The notes: generated by a model from the sequence alone, not told the origin. Shown: positions 25,001 to 33,522, counted from the first letter of the stretch. The stretch is DNA of 64,000 nucleotides from Oscillospiraceae bacterium (GCA_015068855.1 SVJS01000007.1:1-64000); one strand, 5' to 3'. Numbers and translations: made by a program.

Positions 25001-26118
25001 CATTCAGCCTGAGATTCCGTCTCTACATTGATGAATTTACAAATGACGCAGGCGCATCCTTCCGCATTGGTAACTCTGCTAACTCTGTCAGCATCCATGA
25101 TGGTGCTCTGTGGTTAAGAACCGGTGCCGGTGAATCTAAGATTTTAGATTACACAACTGACACTTGGTATGAACTGTGTCTGCAGGTTGCAAAACAATCC
25201 GCAACCAGCACCACAACAACCGTTTTTGTTGACGGCGTCCGCGCTGTTAAGAGAATGGCCAACGATGGTGACTGGACCTTTAACGGCGAAGACAGAGGTT
25301 ACTTCAACCTTGAAAACGCCGGCGAAGGCGATGCTGTTAACATGGCATACACCGTTTATGTTGACGATGTATACTTAGATTGGGATAAGGCTCCCGAAAA
25401 TGTAAACTATGACGGCGAAGTTCCTGTCTTTACAGAACTTCAGCTTCCCGATTATCTGCAGAATGAAGAATTTGTTGACACAATTGTTACGGGTGGTATC
25501 CCCTCTAATGGTAGCGGCGACCTGTCCTGGAATGCAGGTATGAACGCATTTGAGGTTATGGCAGACCCGGATGATCCGGCAGATAACATTCTGAAGATCA
25601 GCCTTGCAAGCGGCACAGCGCACTGGCCGGTTCCCTCTGCCCTGTCTTGCACAAGACTGGCAACGGCTACACCGTCTGAATACACGGTTGAATTCAGATT
25701 CAAGATGTCCGCTAGCAGCAGCCATGCATGGGCACAGAGACCGTTTGGTATTTACTTAGGTAATACCATCTTGGGTGTTGCATGGCGTGGCGGCGAATCG
25801 GCTGACCTGTTTATCACCAATAACCTTGACTGGGGTGGAAATACACCGCCGGCCGCTAAGGGTACAGCAAGACTGGCAGGCATCAACGGCTGGGCAACCA
25901 TCAAGCTTCGCGTTTACCAGAGCGGCGGCCAGACCGTGAAAGACCTGTGGGTTAACGGCACGCAGGTAGCAACAGCTCTTGCAGACTTTAATACAACGCA
26001 GCAGATTACACCGCAGGCTGACGGTGGCTATCTCAGGATCGGTAACGGTATTAACTCCCAGGCAACATGTCCGTGGAGTGTATACTTAGACTACGTGAAG
26101 TATAGCCAGGTTGACTAA
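22066..26118 (+). CDS. Large secreted SLH-type surface protein with C-terminal jelly-roll domains
   Basis: I do not recognise a named family for the whole 1350-residue protein. It has a signal peptide (~1-28, SVLMILSMGILPVAA), then one or two weak SLH-like repeats (~45-150, e.g. WAALGIIPADTDPTAVISRVETA) that would attach it to wall polymers. A long beta-rich region follows (~200-860) with repeated small modules of the type seen in S-layer proteins (YVNGVRKTPAEM, SIFIDDKEFPVA). Two LamG-like/concanavalin-like sandwiches make up the C-terminus (~905-1110 and ~1120-1350; FRIGNSANSVSI, VDGVRAVKR and LWVNGTQVA). No catalytic motif is visible, so a structural or glycan-binding role is likely. GTT, GGT and AAC codons are frequent, as in gapA. 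AAGGAAGGTG precedes the ATG. Confidence 0.8.
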   Translation: MKGLHKQCLSLLLSVLMILSMGILPVAAEQEADATAETVIAVEVPAEHLALVEKWAALGIIPADTDPTAVISRVETAKVIANILGVANVAPFAHIVDVPADAAGAVRAVIDLGFFDPVESNFRPDESLYISGALKMMCVLIGYPQRMLSSGGSLALQARLSKGINVSYGSECTWATFLELLENAAEEDLVRIIGYVDGKAFSAEVTKGTTFLSEYVHIFETEGRIDATSITALVGSKTGSGIRIDGVHYDDKAGLTDKIARDVKVWYSVARNGDRTALYAEPADDEVIYTIADVDILPATNTSTVHFVNEEDEDDEIDVTGATFLFNGHVLSAPTVDDLKPVTGQLQIIDVADDGDGDIVYISSVETFVVKEVNAKSLYLSDKYNDEKILRLDEDCEYTVLKRGVAISFADIIKNNVVYVGMSKDGDYALIDVYAAQQKGVLTGRTSDSIFIDDKEFPVAAANADIILGLALGAQYTFFEGMGGTIAGAVETVNEDTYGYLTRAKTVTSGLSNGAVLRIFSATYGLSDYNTAEKVYVNGVRKTPAEMITILKDGGSEVADQAVMFRLNADGELSHLQIAVTTPAADLYNEALFSKDWEFSNVTAVLPGLMASKYIFDGSMTTFSVPKDGSGNVMEDDIAVVNSSTMNFDGFTYSGVVYDATADRNVKLFIWERASGSSGADLTTDRSQFMVVNKVYKKLNKDNEIVTVVDGFYDRLPVEYVVSEKCVASNGEAAVLVDHDALDLQFGDVIHASLDGGGRMQGFKRVFTLDEREGNLSPFNKGIFGCAGWNVSIATPYSAASVGDSNLGSLGNWASVHIDPVRVMGNNMLVNAHTGLVDSLIAPYGYNSVLVVDEASKTIRTGSPAADVMPYDENQTVLLQMMNGRYQHLIIINHEPDVEYASWMYEPFTTAELNSAGLPYHVGGAERWSADGAVLNYALVANPADATDTVLKITNGSEQNNSMNMVVTDVAKPTQNPMAFSLRFRLYIDEFTNDAGASFRIGNSANSVSIHDGALWLRTGAGESKILDYTTDTWYELCLQVAKQSATSTTTTVFVDGVRAVKRMANDGDWTFNGEDRGYFNLENAGEGDAVNMAYTVYVDDVYLDWDKAPENVNYDGEVPVFTELQLPDYLQNEEFVDTIVTGGIPSNGSGDLSWNAGMNAFEVMADPDDPADNILKISLASGTAHWPVPSALSCTRLATATPSEYTVEFRFKMSASSSHAWAQRPFGIYLGNTILGVAWRGGESADLFITNNLDWGGNTPPAAKGTARLAGINGWATIKLRVYQSGGQTVKDLWVNGTQVATALADFNTTQQITPQADGGYLRIGNGINSQATCPWSVYLDYVKYSQVD

Positions 26119-26341
26119 GATTTTTATTCTATTATTCTCCCTATATCGAGGGAGCAGACTTGCTCCCTCGGTCCCGCTTGTGGGTGGAGAAGTGTAGTAG
26201 AAGGCTTGCCGGGCAAGGCGGCTGAAAAATCTGCCTTGCATGGCTTGCAGACGTGCTTTTTAGCACATTATTTTGATTATCCCGTTGGGTTTTCCCAACA
26301 GTCTATATTGGAAACGATTACTCAGAAAAGGAGGAATCAGC
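26119..26341 (+). other. Structured intergenic region between two secreted-protein genes
   Basis: A perfect 10-bp inverted repeat CGAGGGAGCA-gact-TGCTCCCTCG lies at 26147-26170, without a T run. Further on, GCAAGGC pairs with GCCTTGC (around 26214-26240), GTGCtttttaGCAC follows, and GTTGGGttttCCCAAC lies at 26283-26298. I see no good promoter here. The hairpins could trim or stabilise a shared transcript or reduce read-through into the second gene. Confidence 0.5.
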
Positions 26342-29011
26342 ATGAAACGATTATTTGCTCTTCTCGTTGCTTTCGTGATGCTTGCAAGCTGCGGCACCAT
26401 TGCTTTTGGTGCTGACCTGGAAACCCCCGGCTATGCAGCAGGCATTGCCGGCGTGTATTCATCCGGTAACGAAGCAGGCAACGTGGTAGAGAATATTTTC
26501 GATGGTTCGCTGGGTACCAAATGGGCTCACGATGCCAGACCCAGTGTGGTTTGGTTCAAGACTGACCCGGCTGTAACCTATGACCATATTAACATTGCAC
26601 TCACAAACGGCCATCTTCGTCATTATGAATTTGAACTGGCGGTCATGGCAGAAGATGGCAAAAGCTGGGATATCGTCTGGGACCACACGCAGAAGAAAAG
26701 CTCCGGCACAACGGACCAGCTTGAGCGCTTTGATTTTACAAAACCCGTAAACAGTGAATGGCTTCGTTTCACAGGGTATGGTTCTGATGTTAACCTTTGG
26801 AACAACCTGAGTGAAATTACGGGTGTGCCCCTGCAGGAGGGCCCCTCCGGTCTCGTTATTGTTGGTACGGAGTGGAAGCAGGAACTTGCCGTTAAAGATG
26901 TTGACGGTCAGAGCTACCTGCCGTTTATTCAAACCGCAGAGTCCTGCGGTTATGTAGCGAGCTGGGATCAGGCAACAGGCGTGGTAACGGCTGTTAATGA
27001 AGGCAGCGGCTGGAACCTGAAAGCTGTTGTTGATTCAATCAGCTACACAACACAGGAGGGTTCTTTTGATATCGAAAAACCCCTGACTGTGATTGATGGC
27101 GAACTTATGTGTCCCATTGATTCATTAGATGAACTGATCAGCTATAACTGTTCGCTGACAGAATCCAGCCACACCTATGGCATTAACTATCAGCGTGCAA
27201 CAAAGGAAATTCTGGCGGCGCTTGATGAAATGTCCTCCATGATTTCCGTGCAGGGTCAGATGGAACTGTATGCAAGTCTCTTTGACCCGGACACCTGCGC
27301 TATGTATTTTGGTCAGGGCGCTGTTGGACGTGCGGGTTTTGGCCCCGGTATTGAGCCTACGGCACAGTCCGGTATTGCCGGCGTTTTGAAAAAATACGCG
27401 CCCGATAAGCTCCAGAGATTAGGCGAATGGGTGCAGGGCTTGCAGGACCCCGTAACCGGCTGGTTCATGGAGCCGGAATACACCATTGATACGCAGGGCG
27501 ACGGTAAAAAACAGCGTAACCTGCAAATGGGTATTTCCATTCTGAATGCTTGTGGCATGAAGCCTCTTTACTTAACACCCACCGAACGCGTTATGCAGAA
27601 TCAGACACAAACAGAGGCAACCGGTGGTGCCACAACTGAGAAAGAGGAAGAGACAGTTTTAGAGGCCGATGCTAAATATCAGTCTTTAGAAGCCTACATG
27701 AATTATGTTAAAACAAACTTTGACTGGGATGGCGATGGCGTTGGTGCCAGCGTTTGGTCCGCCGGTAACGATATCGGTGATATCGCCGGAACCTTAAAAG
27801 AATTAGGATACTTAGATGCAGTTTCCGAATTCATTCGCTCTCAGCAGAGACCGGATAACGGCCTGTTTACCGATGAGATTAACATCACAGGTATTTCCGC
27901 TGTTACCAAGCTGTCCGGTATGTATACGTTAACCGGAACCCCCATGCCTTACATGGATAAAATCATTGAATCAGCCGCATGGCTTGCTGAAAACACAGAC
28001 TTTGCCGGTATATCCGAGCCTTACAACATTAGCCTTGCGATTCGCTTCATGGTTAACTCTGCCGGTTCTGCCGGTTTGGATGAGGCAACCCAGCAGCAGT
28101 TGAATGAGGCTGCTCCCCGTTTTGTTCGCGGTTTGTCCGCGGGCCTGAAAAAGTTCTTAAAGGACGACGGTGGTTTTGGTTATAGCCCTTCAGGTCCTTG
28201 TACACATTCGCAGGGCGCCAGCGTGCTTCCGGTAGGCTATGACTGCGCTGACGTTAACGGTAATCAGCTTGCCCTGGGCGTTATTAATGACCTGTACTGG
28301 ATGATGGGTATGACCACCCCTGTTTATAAGGATGAGGCCCTTTGGTGGGAGCTGATTAAGGATAAAGCCCCCATCACCGAGCCCTTAATTGAAATGCCCG
28401 GTAAAGCAGGCTATTTCTTTGAAGATGGCGAAATCGGAACTGTCAGCAAGGGTGTTTCCAAGGTTAATCCCATTATTGAAGACCCTGTTAACTGGCACAA
28501 TCAGTGCATCAAGGTTGACCTGAAAAAGGGCGGGAACCTTTGCGGTACCGGCGAGTTCTGCGAAGAAAAGCAGGCCATCAATTTCAGCATTATGTTAGGT
28601 AAGGTCCGCTCTCACGGCTCCGGCTTGTTCTATGGCGGACTTGGTCAGGCAGTGCAGATTTCTTCGTCAGCAAGCTCCGGCAATCTGATGCTCTATCTAA
28701 GACGTCACGGTAGCGACGGTATCGGCGTTGCCATGTCAACACCGCTCGAACCCTTTATGTGGTACGACATTCGCATTGAATATGAACCGAAAGGCCATGA
28801 CGATACGGAATTCAGAATGTATGTTAACGGTAAATTAACCGGTACAACAAACATCTTCATGAATTCGCAGTCTCCGGCAGCAGTGCCGAACAAGGATGCA
28901 ACCGGTCTTTCCTTTACGCCTTATATGAACACAGATGCAGATATCTATTTGGATAATGTTTGGTTTGAGGCAGACTGGGATAAACCGAAAGCTGAAGAAA
29001 CAGAAGAATAA
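26342..29011 (+). CDS. Secreted multidomain protein with putative alpha/alpha-toroid domain (paralogue 1)
   Basis: Not a family I can name; 889 residues. The N-terminus MKRLFALLVAFVMLASC contains a possible lipobox (LASC, Cys17), but a signal-peptidase-I site after AFGA is also possible. Visible segments are a discoidin/F5-8C-like sandwich (~30-160, NIFDGSLGTKWAHD), a copper-amine-oxidase-N-like domain (~165-290, SYLPFIQTAESCGY), a helical repeat domain (~300-690) and a C-terminal LamG-like sandwich (~700-880, YVNGKLTG). The helical domain has repeated LQDPVTGWFMEP-, LLNACG/ILNACG- and GGFGYSPSGP-type motifs and is clearly homologous to the protein at 60761. Such repeats suggest an alpha/alpha toroid as in polysaccharide lyases and related enzymes, but that is inference. 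AAAGGAGG precedes the ATG at 26342. Confidence 0.75.
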   Translation: MKRLFALLVAFVMLASCGTIAFGADLETPGYAAGIAGVYSSGNEAGNVVENIFDGSLGTKWAHDARPSVVWFKTDPAVTYDHINIALTNGHLRHYEFELAVMAEDGKSWDIVWDHTQKKSSGTTDQLERFDFTKPVNSEWLRFTGYGSDVNLWNNLSEITGVPLQEGPSGLVIVGTEWKQELAVKDVDGQSYLPFIQTAESCGYVASWDQATGVVTAVNEGSGWNLKAVVDSISYTTQEGSFDIEKPLTVIDGELMCPIDSLDELISYNCSLTESSHTYGINYQRATKEILAALDEMSSMISVQGQMELYASLFDPDTCAMYFGQGAVGRAGFGPGIEPTAQSGIAGVLKKYAPDKLQRLGEWVQGLQDPVTGWFMEPEYTIDTQGDGKKQRNLQMGISILNACGMKPLYLTPTERVMQNQTQTEATGGATTEKEEETVLEADAKYQSLEAYMNYVKTNFDWDGDGVGASVWSAGNDIGDIAGTLKELGYLDAVSEFIRSQQRPDNGLFTDEINITGISAVTKLSGMYTLTGTPMPYMDKIIESAAWLAENTDFAGISEPYNISLAIRFMVNSAGSAGLDEATQQQLNEAAPRFVRGLSAGLKKFLKDDGGFGYSPSGPCTHSQGASVLPVGYDCADVNGNQLALGVINDLYWMMGMTTPVYKDEALWWELIKDKAPITEPLIEMPGKAGYFFEDGEIGTVSKGVSKVNPIIEDPVNWHNQCIKVDLKKGGNLCGTGEFCEEKQAINFSIMLGKVRSHGSGLFYGGLGQAVQISSSASSGNLMLYLRRHGSDGIGVAMSTPLEPFMWYDIRIEYEPKGHDDTEFRMYVNGKLTGTTNIFMNSQSPAAVPNKDATGLSFTPYMNTDADIYLDNVWFEADWDKPKAEETEE

Positions 29012-29019
29012 AAAAACAA

Positions 29020-29055
29020 AACCCCTGTGAGTGTATTCTCACAGGGGTTTTTTCG
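29020..29055 (+). terminator. Intrinsic terminator after the secreted toroid protein
   Basis: AACCCCTGTGAG and CTCACAGGGGTT form a 12-bp stem with a 6-base loop, followed by TTTT. Confidence 0.9.
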
Positions 29056-29132
29056 AAAGATATATAGGGGAGAGCACGAGATGGGCGAGACGGGTTTTCT
29101 TTATAGAAAAGGTAAAAAAATAGAGTTTTCCG

Positions 29133-29161
29133 TTGACATCGTAACGATTATTTGTTATTAT
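29133..29161 (+). promoter_or_regulatory. Promoter of the aminotransferase gene
   Basis: TTGACA (29133-29138) and TATTAT (29156-29161), 17-base spacer. A TATAAT at 29159-29164 is an alternative at 20 bases. Confidence 0.7.
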
Positions 29162-29216
29162 AATAACTGTTATTATATTAACAAACCAAGTTGAGTTATG
29201 TTATTAGGAGGAATTC

Positions 29217-30419
29217 ATGATGGAAGTTGCAGCAAAAAGAATGGAGAACATTGGTTCAGATATTCGCGGCAAGAATTTCTGGGCGGCCTTAGACCTTGAA
29301 AAGCAGGGTCAAAAAGTATTAAAATTAAACACGGGTAATCCCGCGGCTTTCGGTTTTAAGACTCCGGAATCTGTTAGAGAAGCCCTGATTAAGAACTTAG
29401 ACCGCGCTCTGGGTTATAGTGATGTTCGCGGCATGATTGATGCCCGCGAAGCTATTTTTGCTTATCACAAGGGTAAGGGTGTTGAAAACTTTGGCATGGA
29501 TGATATTTTCATTGGTAACGGTGTCAGCGAAATTGCATCTATGATTGCCACCGCTCTCTTTGATAAGGGCGATGAAATTTTAGTTCCCTCTCCCTGTTAT
29601 TCTCTCTGGTCCAACGAAATTCTTTTGAGTGATGCTGTTCCTGTTTATTATACATGTGATGAATCTAACCACTGGAATCCCGATATTGACCACATCAAGA
29701 GCCTGATTACCCCGAAGACTAAGGCTATTTTGTTAATCAACCCCAACAACCCCACAGGTGTTTTATATTCTAATGAAATCCTGCTTGAGATTGCTGAAAT
29801 TGCGCGCCAGAACGACATGATGATTCTGTCCGATGAAATTTATGACAGACTGGTGTTTGATGGCTTAGAACACACCGCTATGGCTAAACTGGCGCCCGAC
29901 CTGACAGTTTTAACCATGAACGGTCTTTCCAAATCTCATTGTCTGTGCGGCTATCGTTGCGGTTGGGTTGTTGTCAGCGGTCCTGAGGCTGTCAGAAGTG
30001 AAATCAATGCAGCTATGTTGAAGGTTGCTTCCATCCGTCTGGGTGCAAACTCCATCATGCAGACCACCATCCCTGCAGCGCTCGCTGATACAGAATATTC
30101 CAAGAGCATGATTATGCCCGGCGGCAGACTCTATGAACAGCGCAAGGCAACCTGCGAAGAGCTGGATAAGATTGACGGCGTTTCTTATGTTAAGAACGAT
30201 GGTAGCTTGTATGTCTTCCCGAAAATCGAGAAGGGCGTGATTGAAAACGACAAGCAGTTTGCTTATGACCTGCTCATGGATAAACACGTTCTGATTGTTC
30301 CCGGTAGCGGCTTTAAGTGGCCGACACATGACCATTTCCGTATTGTTATGCTGCCCGAGGCAGATATTCTGCGTAAAGCTGTCAGCGAAATTGGTGACTT
30401 TATCACAAAGACTCTGTAA
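29217..30419 (+). CDS. Pyridoxal-phosphate aminotransferase, AlaA-like (alanine/glutamate)
   Basis: Fold-type I, class I/II aminotransferase of 400 residues. It is closely similar along its length to Escherichia coli AlaA as I recall that sequence: IRGKNFWAALDLEKQGQKVL, LNTGNPAAFGF, FIGNGVSEI, NPNNPTGVLYS, SDEIYDRLVFD and the PLP-lysine motif NGLSKSHCLCGYR (~residues 237-249). AlaA makes alanine from pyruvate and glutamate, and D-alanine from it is needed for peptidoglycan. AGGAGG precedes ATG 29217; an ATG three bases later is equally possible. It is monocistronic between two terminators, a metabolic gene inside a run of surface genes. Confidence 0.88.
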   Translation: MMEVAAKRMENIGSDIRGKNFWAALDLEKQGQKVLKLNTGNPAAFGFKTPESVREALIKNLDRALGYSDVRGMIDAREAIFAYHKGKGVENFGMDDIFIGNGVSEIASMIATALFDKGDEILVPSPCYSLWSNEILLSDAVPVYYTCDESNHWNPDIDHIKSLITPKTKAILLINPNNPTGVLYSNEILLEIAEIARQNDMMILSDEIYDRLVFDGLEHTAMAKLAPDLTVLTMNGLSKSHCLCGYRCGWVVVSGPEAVRSEINAAMLKVASIRLGANSIMQTTIPAALADTEYSKSMIMPGGRLYEQRKATCEELDKIDGVSYVKNDGSLYVFPKIEKGVIENDKQFAYDLLMDKHVLIVPGSGFKWPTHDHFRIVMLPEADILRKAVSEIGDFITKTL

Positions 30420-30429
30420 GAACAGAAAA

Positions 30430-30458
30430 GGCTGTGGTTTAAGGCCACAGCCCTTTTT
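30430..30458 (+). terminator. Terminator after the aminotransferase
   Basis: GGCTGTGG-tttaagg-CCACAGCC followed by CTTTTTAT. Confidence 0.88.
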
Positions 30459-30499
30459 ATAACATTTTAAGTTTGTTATTTTGTGGGAGGGCATAACAG

Positions 30500-32434
30500 A
30501 TGATAAGAAGACTTATTGCTATACTATTGTCCGGTGCAATGTTTCTTAGTTCCTTTTGTTTGGTTAATGCGAATGCAAACAAGACCATTCCGGAGGTTCC
30601 ATCTGTTTTCACAACAGAGCACATAGCCTACATAACCGGACGAGAGGGAAATCAGATTGAACCCTATGCGTTGATTACAAGAGCGGAGGTTGCGGCGATT
30701 CTCTCCCGGCTGTTGCGAGAGGAATTTCGAAATGTAAATCATGGGTCGGTACAACGGTTTGCAGATGTTCGTGAGGACCAATGGTTTTTTGAGCCGGTTA
30801 TGCTGATGGTTAATCTTGGCATTATAAACGGCAGGACAGAAACGGAATTTTCTCCCGATGCGCCCGTGACAAGAGCGGAGCTTGCAGCCATTGCGGCACG
30901 ATTTGCAGAGGAAGAGGCAAAGGAGAAGGTGCAGTTTGTCGATATGGAAAACCACTGGGCAAAGCCCTATGTTGAAAAGGTTGTAGATTTTGGCTGGATG
31001 GATGGTTATGGCAGAGTTTTTTATCCGGATAATCGCTTGATTCGAGCAGAGGTTATCACAACAATTAACCGCATGTTAAAGCGTGAGCCTGAAACGGTTG
31101 CGGATATTTTGCCGCAGGATATGTTGCGCTTTAAGGATAACAGTGACACCAAGGCCTGGTACTATCTGGCGATTCAGGAAGCAGCGAACAGCCATACCCA
31201 TGTCATGAAAGAAGATGGCGTTCATGAAACCTGGGGCAAGGTGCTTTCCGTTGTTCCGCCTGTAACGCTTCAAAATGCAGCACGATATCAACAAGCAACA
31301 GAGCTTACAGACCAGATGGTTCGAAAAGCCATGGATGATGCTGTTGAAAAACTGCGTCGTAACATTCCGAAATGGGAAACAAAGTTCCCAACTGCGTACA
31401 GCAATAACAGTCAATATGGCGTATCAGGTGGTATCAACTGGACAAGCGGCATGTTAACAGGCTGCTATTGGCTTGCCTATGAATACACAAAGGATAGTGC
31501 GTTTCGAGAGGCGGCTCTGCAACACACCAATCAATTTCAAACGTTTGCTCAGAATGCCAACAACTTGAATGACCATGATACAGGGTTTATCTATACGCCG
31601 TCCTGCGTGGCCGGCTATAAAATTATGAAGAATGACGCCCTGCGGAAAACAGCAATTTCGGCAGCGGAGACTTTATTGACCCATTATGATTGGGAGAACA
31701 ATTTTATTATTCGCTCCGGATATAGAAATGTGTCTAATTATAATGGCTATCGCACTCTGGTGGACTCCATGATGAATATTCCCCTGTTTTTCTTTGCCTA
31801 TCAGGAAACAGCAGAACAGCAGTTCTATCAGGCGGCGATGGAGCACTATCGAACAACGATGCAATATTTGATTCGTAACGATGGGTCATCCTATCATCAT
31901 TACCAATTTGACCCTGCAACAGGTGCTCCGGTTGGTGGTGTTACTCATCAGGGGAATAGTAATGAGTCCTGTTGGAGCAGGGGACATTCATGGCTGCTTT
32001 ACGGGTTTCCTATTGCATATAGCTACACAAAGGATAAGGAAATAATAGATGTTTATAAAAAGGTGGCATATTTCTACTTAAACAACCTGCCGTCAGACAA
32101 CATTCCGTATTGGGATTTTGATTTTAACGAGGGAAGCTCCGAGCCTCGTGATGCATCAGCGGCGGCCATCACGGTTTGCGGTTTTTTGGAAATGTGCAAA
32201 TGGTTGCCGGAGGGGTCTGCCGATAAAATATACTTTAAGAATGCGGCAGATGCGCAAATGCGAGCTTTAATTACGAACTGTGCCGACACATCCGTCGGCA
32301 ATGGCCTGATTGGGAAGGTCAGCCACGCAGTTCCGCAAAAAAACGGCATTTTGGAATATGCCGTTTACGGCGATTATTTTTACATGGAAGCCCTAATGCG
32401 CTATCTAAACCCGGATTGGCAACGGTATTGGTAA
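30500..32434 (+). CDS. SLH-anchored GH88 unsaturated glucuronyl hydrolase
   Basis: Enzymes of glycoside hydrolase family 88 hydrate the double bond of unsaturated uronic acids left by polysaccharide lyases, releasing keto-uronate. The 644-residue protein has a signal peptide (~1-26) and three SLH repeats (~35-75, 85-138, 145-195: FADVREDQWF, ITRAEVAAIL, HWAKPYVEKVVDFGWMDGYG). A partial fourth lies at ~208-245. The (alpha/alpha)6 catalytic domain spans ~265-640. The two catalytic aspartates are present: Asp360 in NDHDTGF and Asp422 in LVDSMMN. The substrate loop reads CWSRGHSWLLYG (~491-502) where WARGQAW is usual. GGGAGG precedes the ATG. Classical GH88 enzymes are cytoplasmic, so surface anchoring is notable. 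Confidence 0.88.
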   Translation: MIRRLIAILLSGAMFLSSFCLVNANANKTIPEVPSVFTTEHIAYITGREGNQIEPYALITRAEVAAILSRLLREEFRNVNHGSVQRFADVREDQWFFEPVMLMVNLGIINGRTETEFSPDAPVTRAELAAIAARFAEEEAKEKVQFVDMENHWAKPYVEKVVDFGWMDGYGRVFYPDNRLIRAEVITTINRMLKREPETVADILPQDMLRFKDNSDTKAWYYLAIQEAANSHTHVMKEDGVHETWGKVLSVVPPVTLQNAARYQQATELTDQMVRKAMDDAVEKLRRNIPKWETKFPTAYSNNSQYGVSGGINWTSGMLTGCYWLAYEYTKDSAFREAALQHTNQFQTFAQNANNLNDHDTGFIYTPSCVAGYKIMKNDALRKTAISAAETLLTHYDWENNFIIRSGYRNVSNYNGYRTLVDSMMNIPLFFFAYQETAEQQFYQAAMEHYRTTMQYLIRNDGSSYHHYQFDPATGAPVGGVTHQGNSNESCWSRGHSWLLYGFPIAYSYTKDKEIIDVYKKVAYFYLNNLPSDNIPYWDFDFNEGSSEPRDASAAAITVCGFLEMCKWLPEGSADKIYFKNAADAQMRALITNCADTSVGNGLIGKVSHAVPQKNGILEYAVYGDYFYMEALMRYLNPDWQRYW

Positions 32435-32440
32435 TTAAAA

Positions 32441-32475
32441 AGCAGCAGTGGTTATAACCACTGCTGCTTTTTTTA
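32441..32475. terminator. Bidirectional terminator between GH88 and the nuclease gene
   Basis: AGCAGCAGTGG-ttataa-CCACTGCTGCT with A residues before it and TTTTTTT after it, placed between converging genes. Confidence 0.9.
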
Positions 32476-32500
32476 TGGTATCCGAAAGTTACTCAGGTTT

Positions 32501-33358
32501 TTAAGGCTTACATCTTCCGCAGGGAGAATAGCCGTTTTGAGTAAGCCATGCCCTTGTGCCGTTATAGGTCTCCTTGTTTTTAGCCTGAATATCATCTATT
32601 GAGGCGCAGGCTTCTTCGTGGAATTTCTTGGTATTGGTATTCAAAATGTAAGCGTGTTGTTCTTCCTTTTGTGTTGCATCCGAAGAGGCGTCAAAAGCAT
32701 GTTGCGCGCCACTGTTTATAAGCCTGCTTTGTCCGGTGGCGTAATCAATTTCTATCCCCGGCTGGATGTTGTTCACAAACACGTTAAAGGCGATTCCGCT
32801 GCCGCCATCTTCCACGGAAAGGGCCTCCATTTGAACGCCCGTTGCCACTAAGTTTTCTCCGTCAAATTGGGGCGTTACCCGATACATAACATGGTTTTTG
32901 GTTTCCTCAACATAAGATGCCACCATATTTTCAAAGGGTAACATGCCTTGGGTGTTCATGTAGCGAGTGCCGGTTATCAGGTTTTTCTCGTTTGCATTTT
33001 CCCCTGTCAGCTGATACCCGATTAAATGACATCTGTTATATAAATAGTTCCCATCCACAATATCATATTTTGCCATTTGCCATCCCGATGGTTTAACCTG
33101 ACCGATGGCACCCCGTTCTTCTGTTGGCATGATGTCAACGCCGATACAGGCCATGGCCACACCGCAGCGACCAATCGCATCCAGTTCGCTATACAATTCA
33201 TAGGAATCGGTTGTTATATCGCTTGGCTCAAATTGCGGAATGTTTCCGTTGACGATGTGGTAAGCTTTGCTCACGGTCTGTAATTCACATGCTGTCAACA
33301 GAAGCAGTATACAAATGACAAGAGACAGTATTTTTGTTTTTGTTAGCATTGTTTTCAT
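32501..33358 (-). CDS. Secreted lipoprotein DNA/RNA non-specific endonuclease
   Basis: The 285-residue protein carries a lipoprotein signal (LLLLTAC, Cys24), then a beta-beta-alpha-metal nuclease domain of the EndA/streptodornase type. Its core is YLYNRCHLIGYQLTGENANE (~residues 105-124) with NLITGTRYMN following; the His in CHLIG is the general base and the downstream Asn binds Mg. The usual DRGH is NRCH here. The C-terminal ~50 residues form a separate cysteine module (FHEEACASI...SPCGRCKP) like the metal-binding tails of other secreted Gram-positive nucleases. A role in DNA scavenging or biofilm turnover is likely. RBS and promoter are weak. Confidence 0.88.
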   Translation of the reverse strand: MKTMLTKTKILSLVICILLLLTACELQTVSKAYHIVNGNIPQFEPSDITTDSYELYSELDAIGRCGVAMACIGVDIMPTEERGAIGQVKPSGWQMAKYDIVDGNYLYNRCHLIGYQLTGENANEKNLITGTRYMNTQGMLPFENMVASYVEETKNHVMYRVTPQFDGENLVATGVQMEALSVEDGGSGIAFNVFVNNIQPGIEIDYATGQSRLINSGAQHAFDASSDATQKEEQHAYILNTNTKKFHEEACASIDDIQAKNKETYNGTRAWLTQNGYSPCGRCKP

Positions 33359-33439
33359 GTTAAATCGTGCCTTTCCGGTGTTGCATAGCTGAGCTTTTTA
33401 TGCAGTCTATCAATAAAAAGCGCCTGCTTATGAGCATAT

Positions 33440-33472
33440 AAAAACACCGTCAAAATTTGACCGTGTTTTTAT
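33440..33472 (-). terminator. Terminator of the minus-strand SLH gene
   Basis: TAAAAACACcGTCAAA/TTTGACcGTGTTTTTA, a near-perfect symmetrical stem in the spacer between the two minus-strand genes. It separates the SLH protein from the nuclease. The remaining spacer (33359-33522) shows nothing else I can support. Confidence 0.8.
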
Positions 33473-33522
33473 AGTTTCCATATATGAATGCGTACCCCAA
33501 ATGCAGCGGGTACCTTTCTAAT

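Noticed and set aside
29910-30494. Open frame of 194 residues antisense to the aminotransferase.
   Set aside because: It runs across the terminator and into a conserved coding gene on the other strand; no ribosome site was seen.
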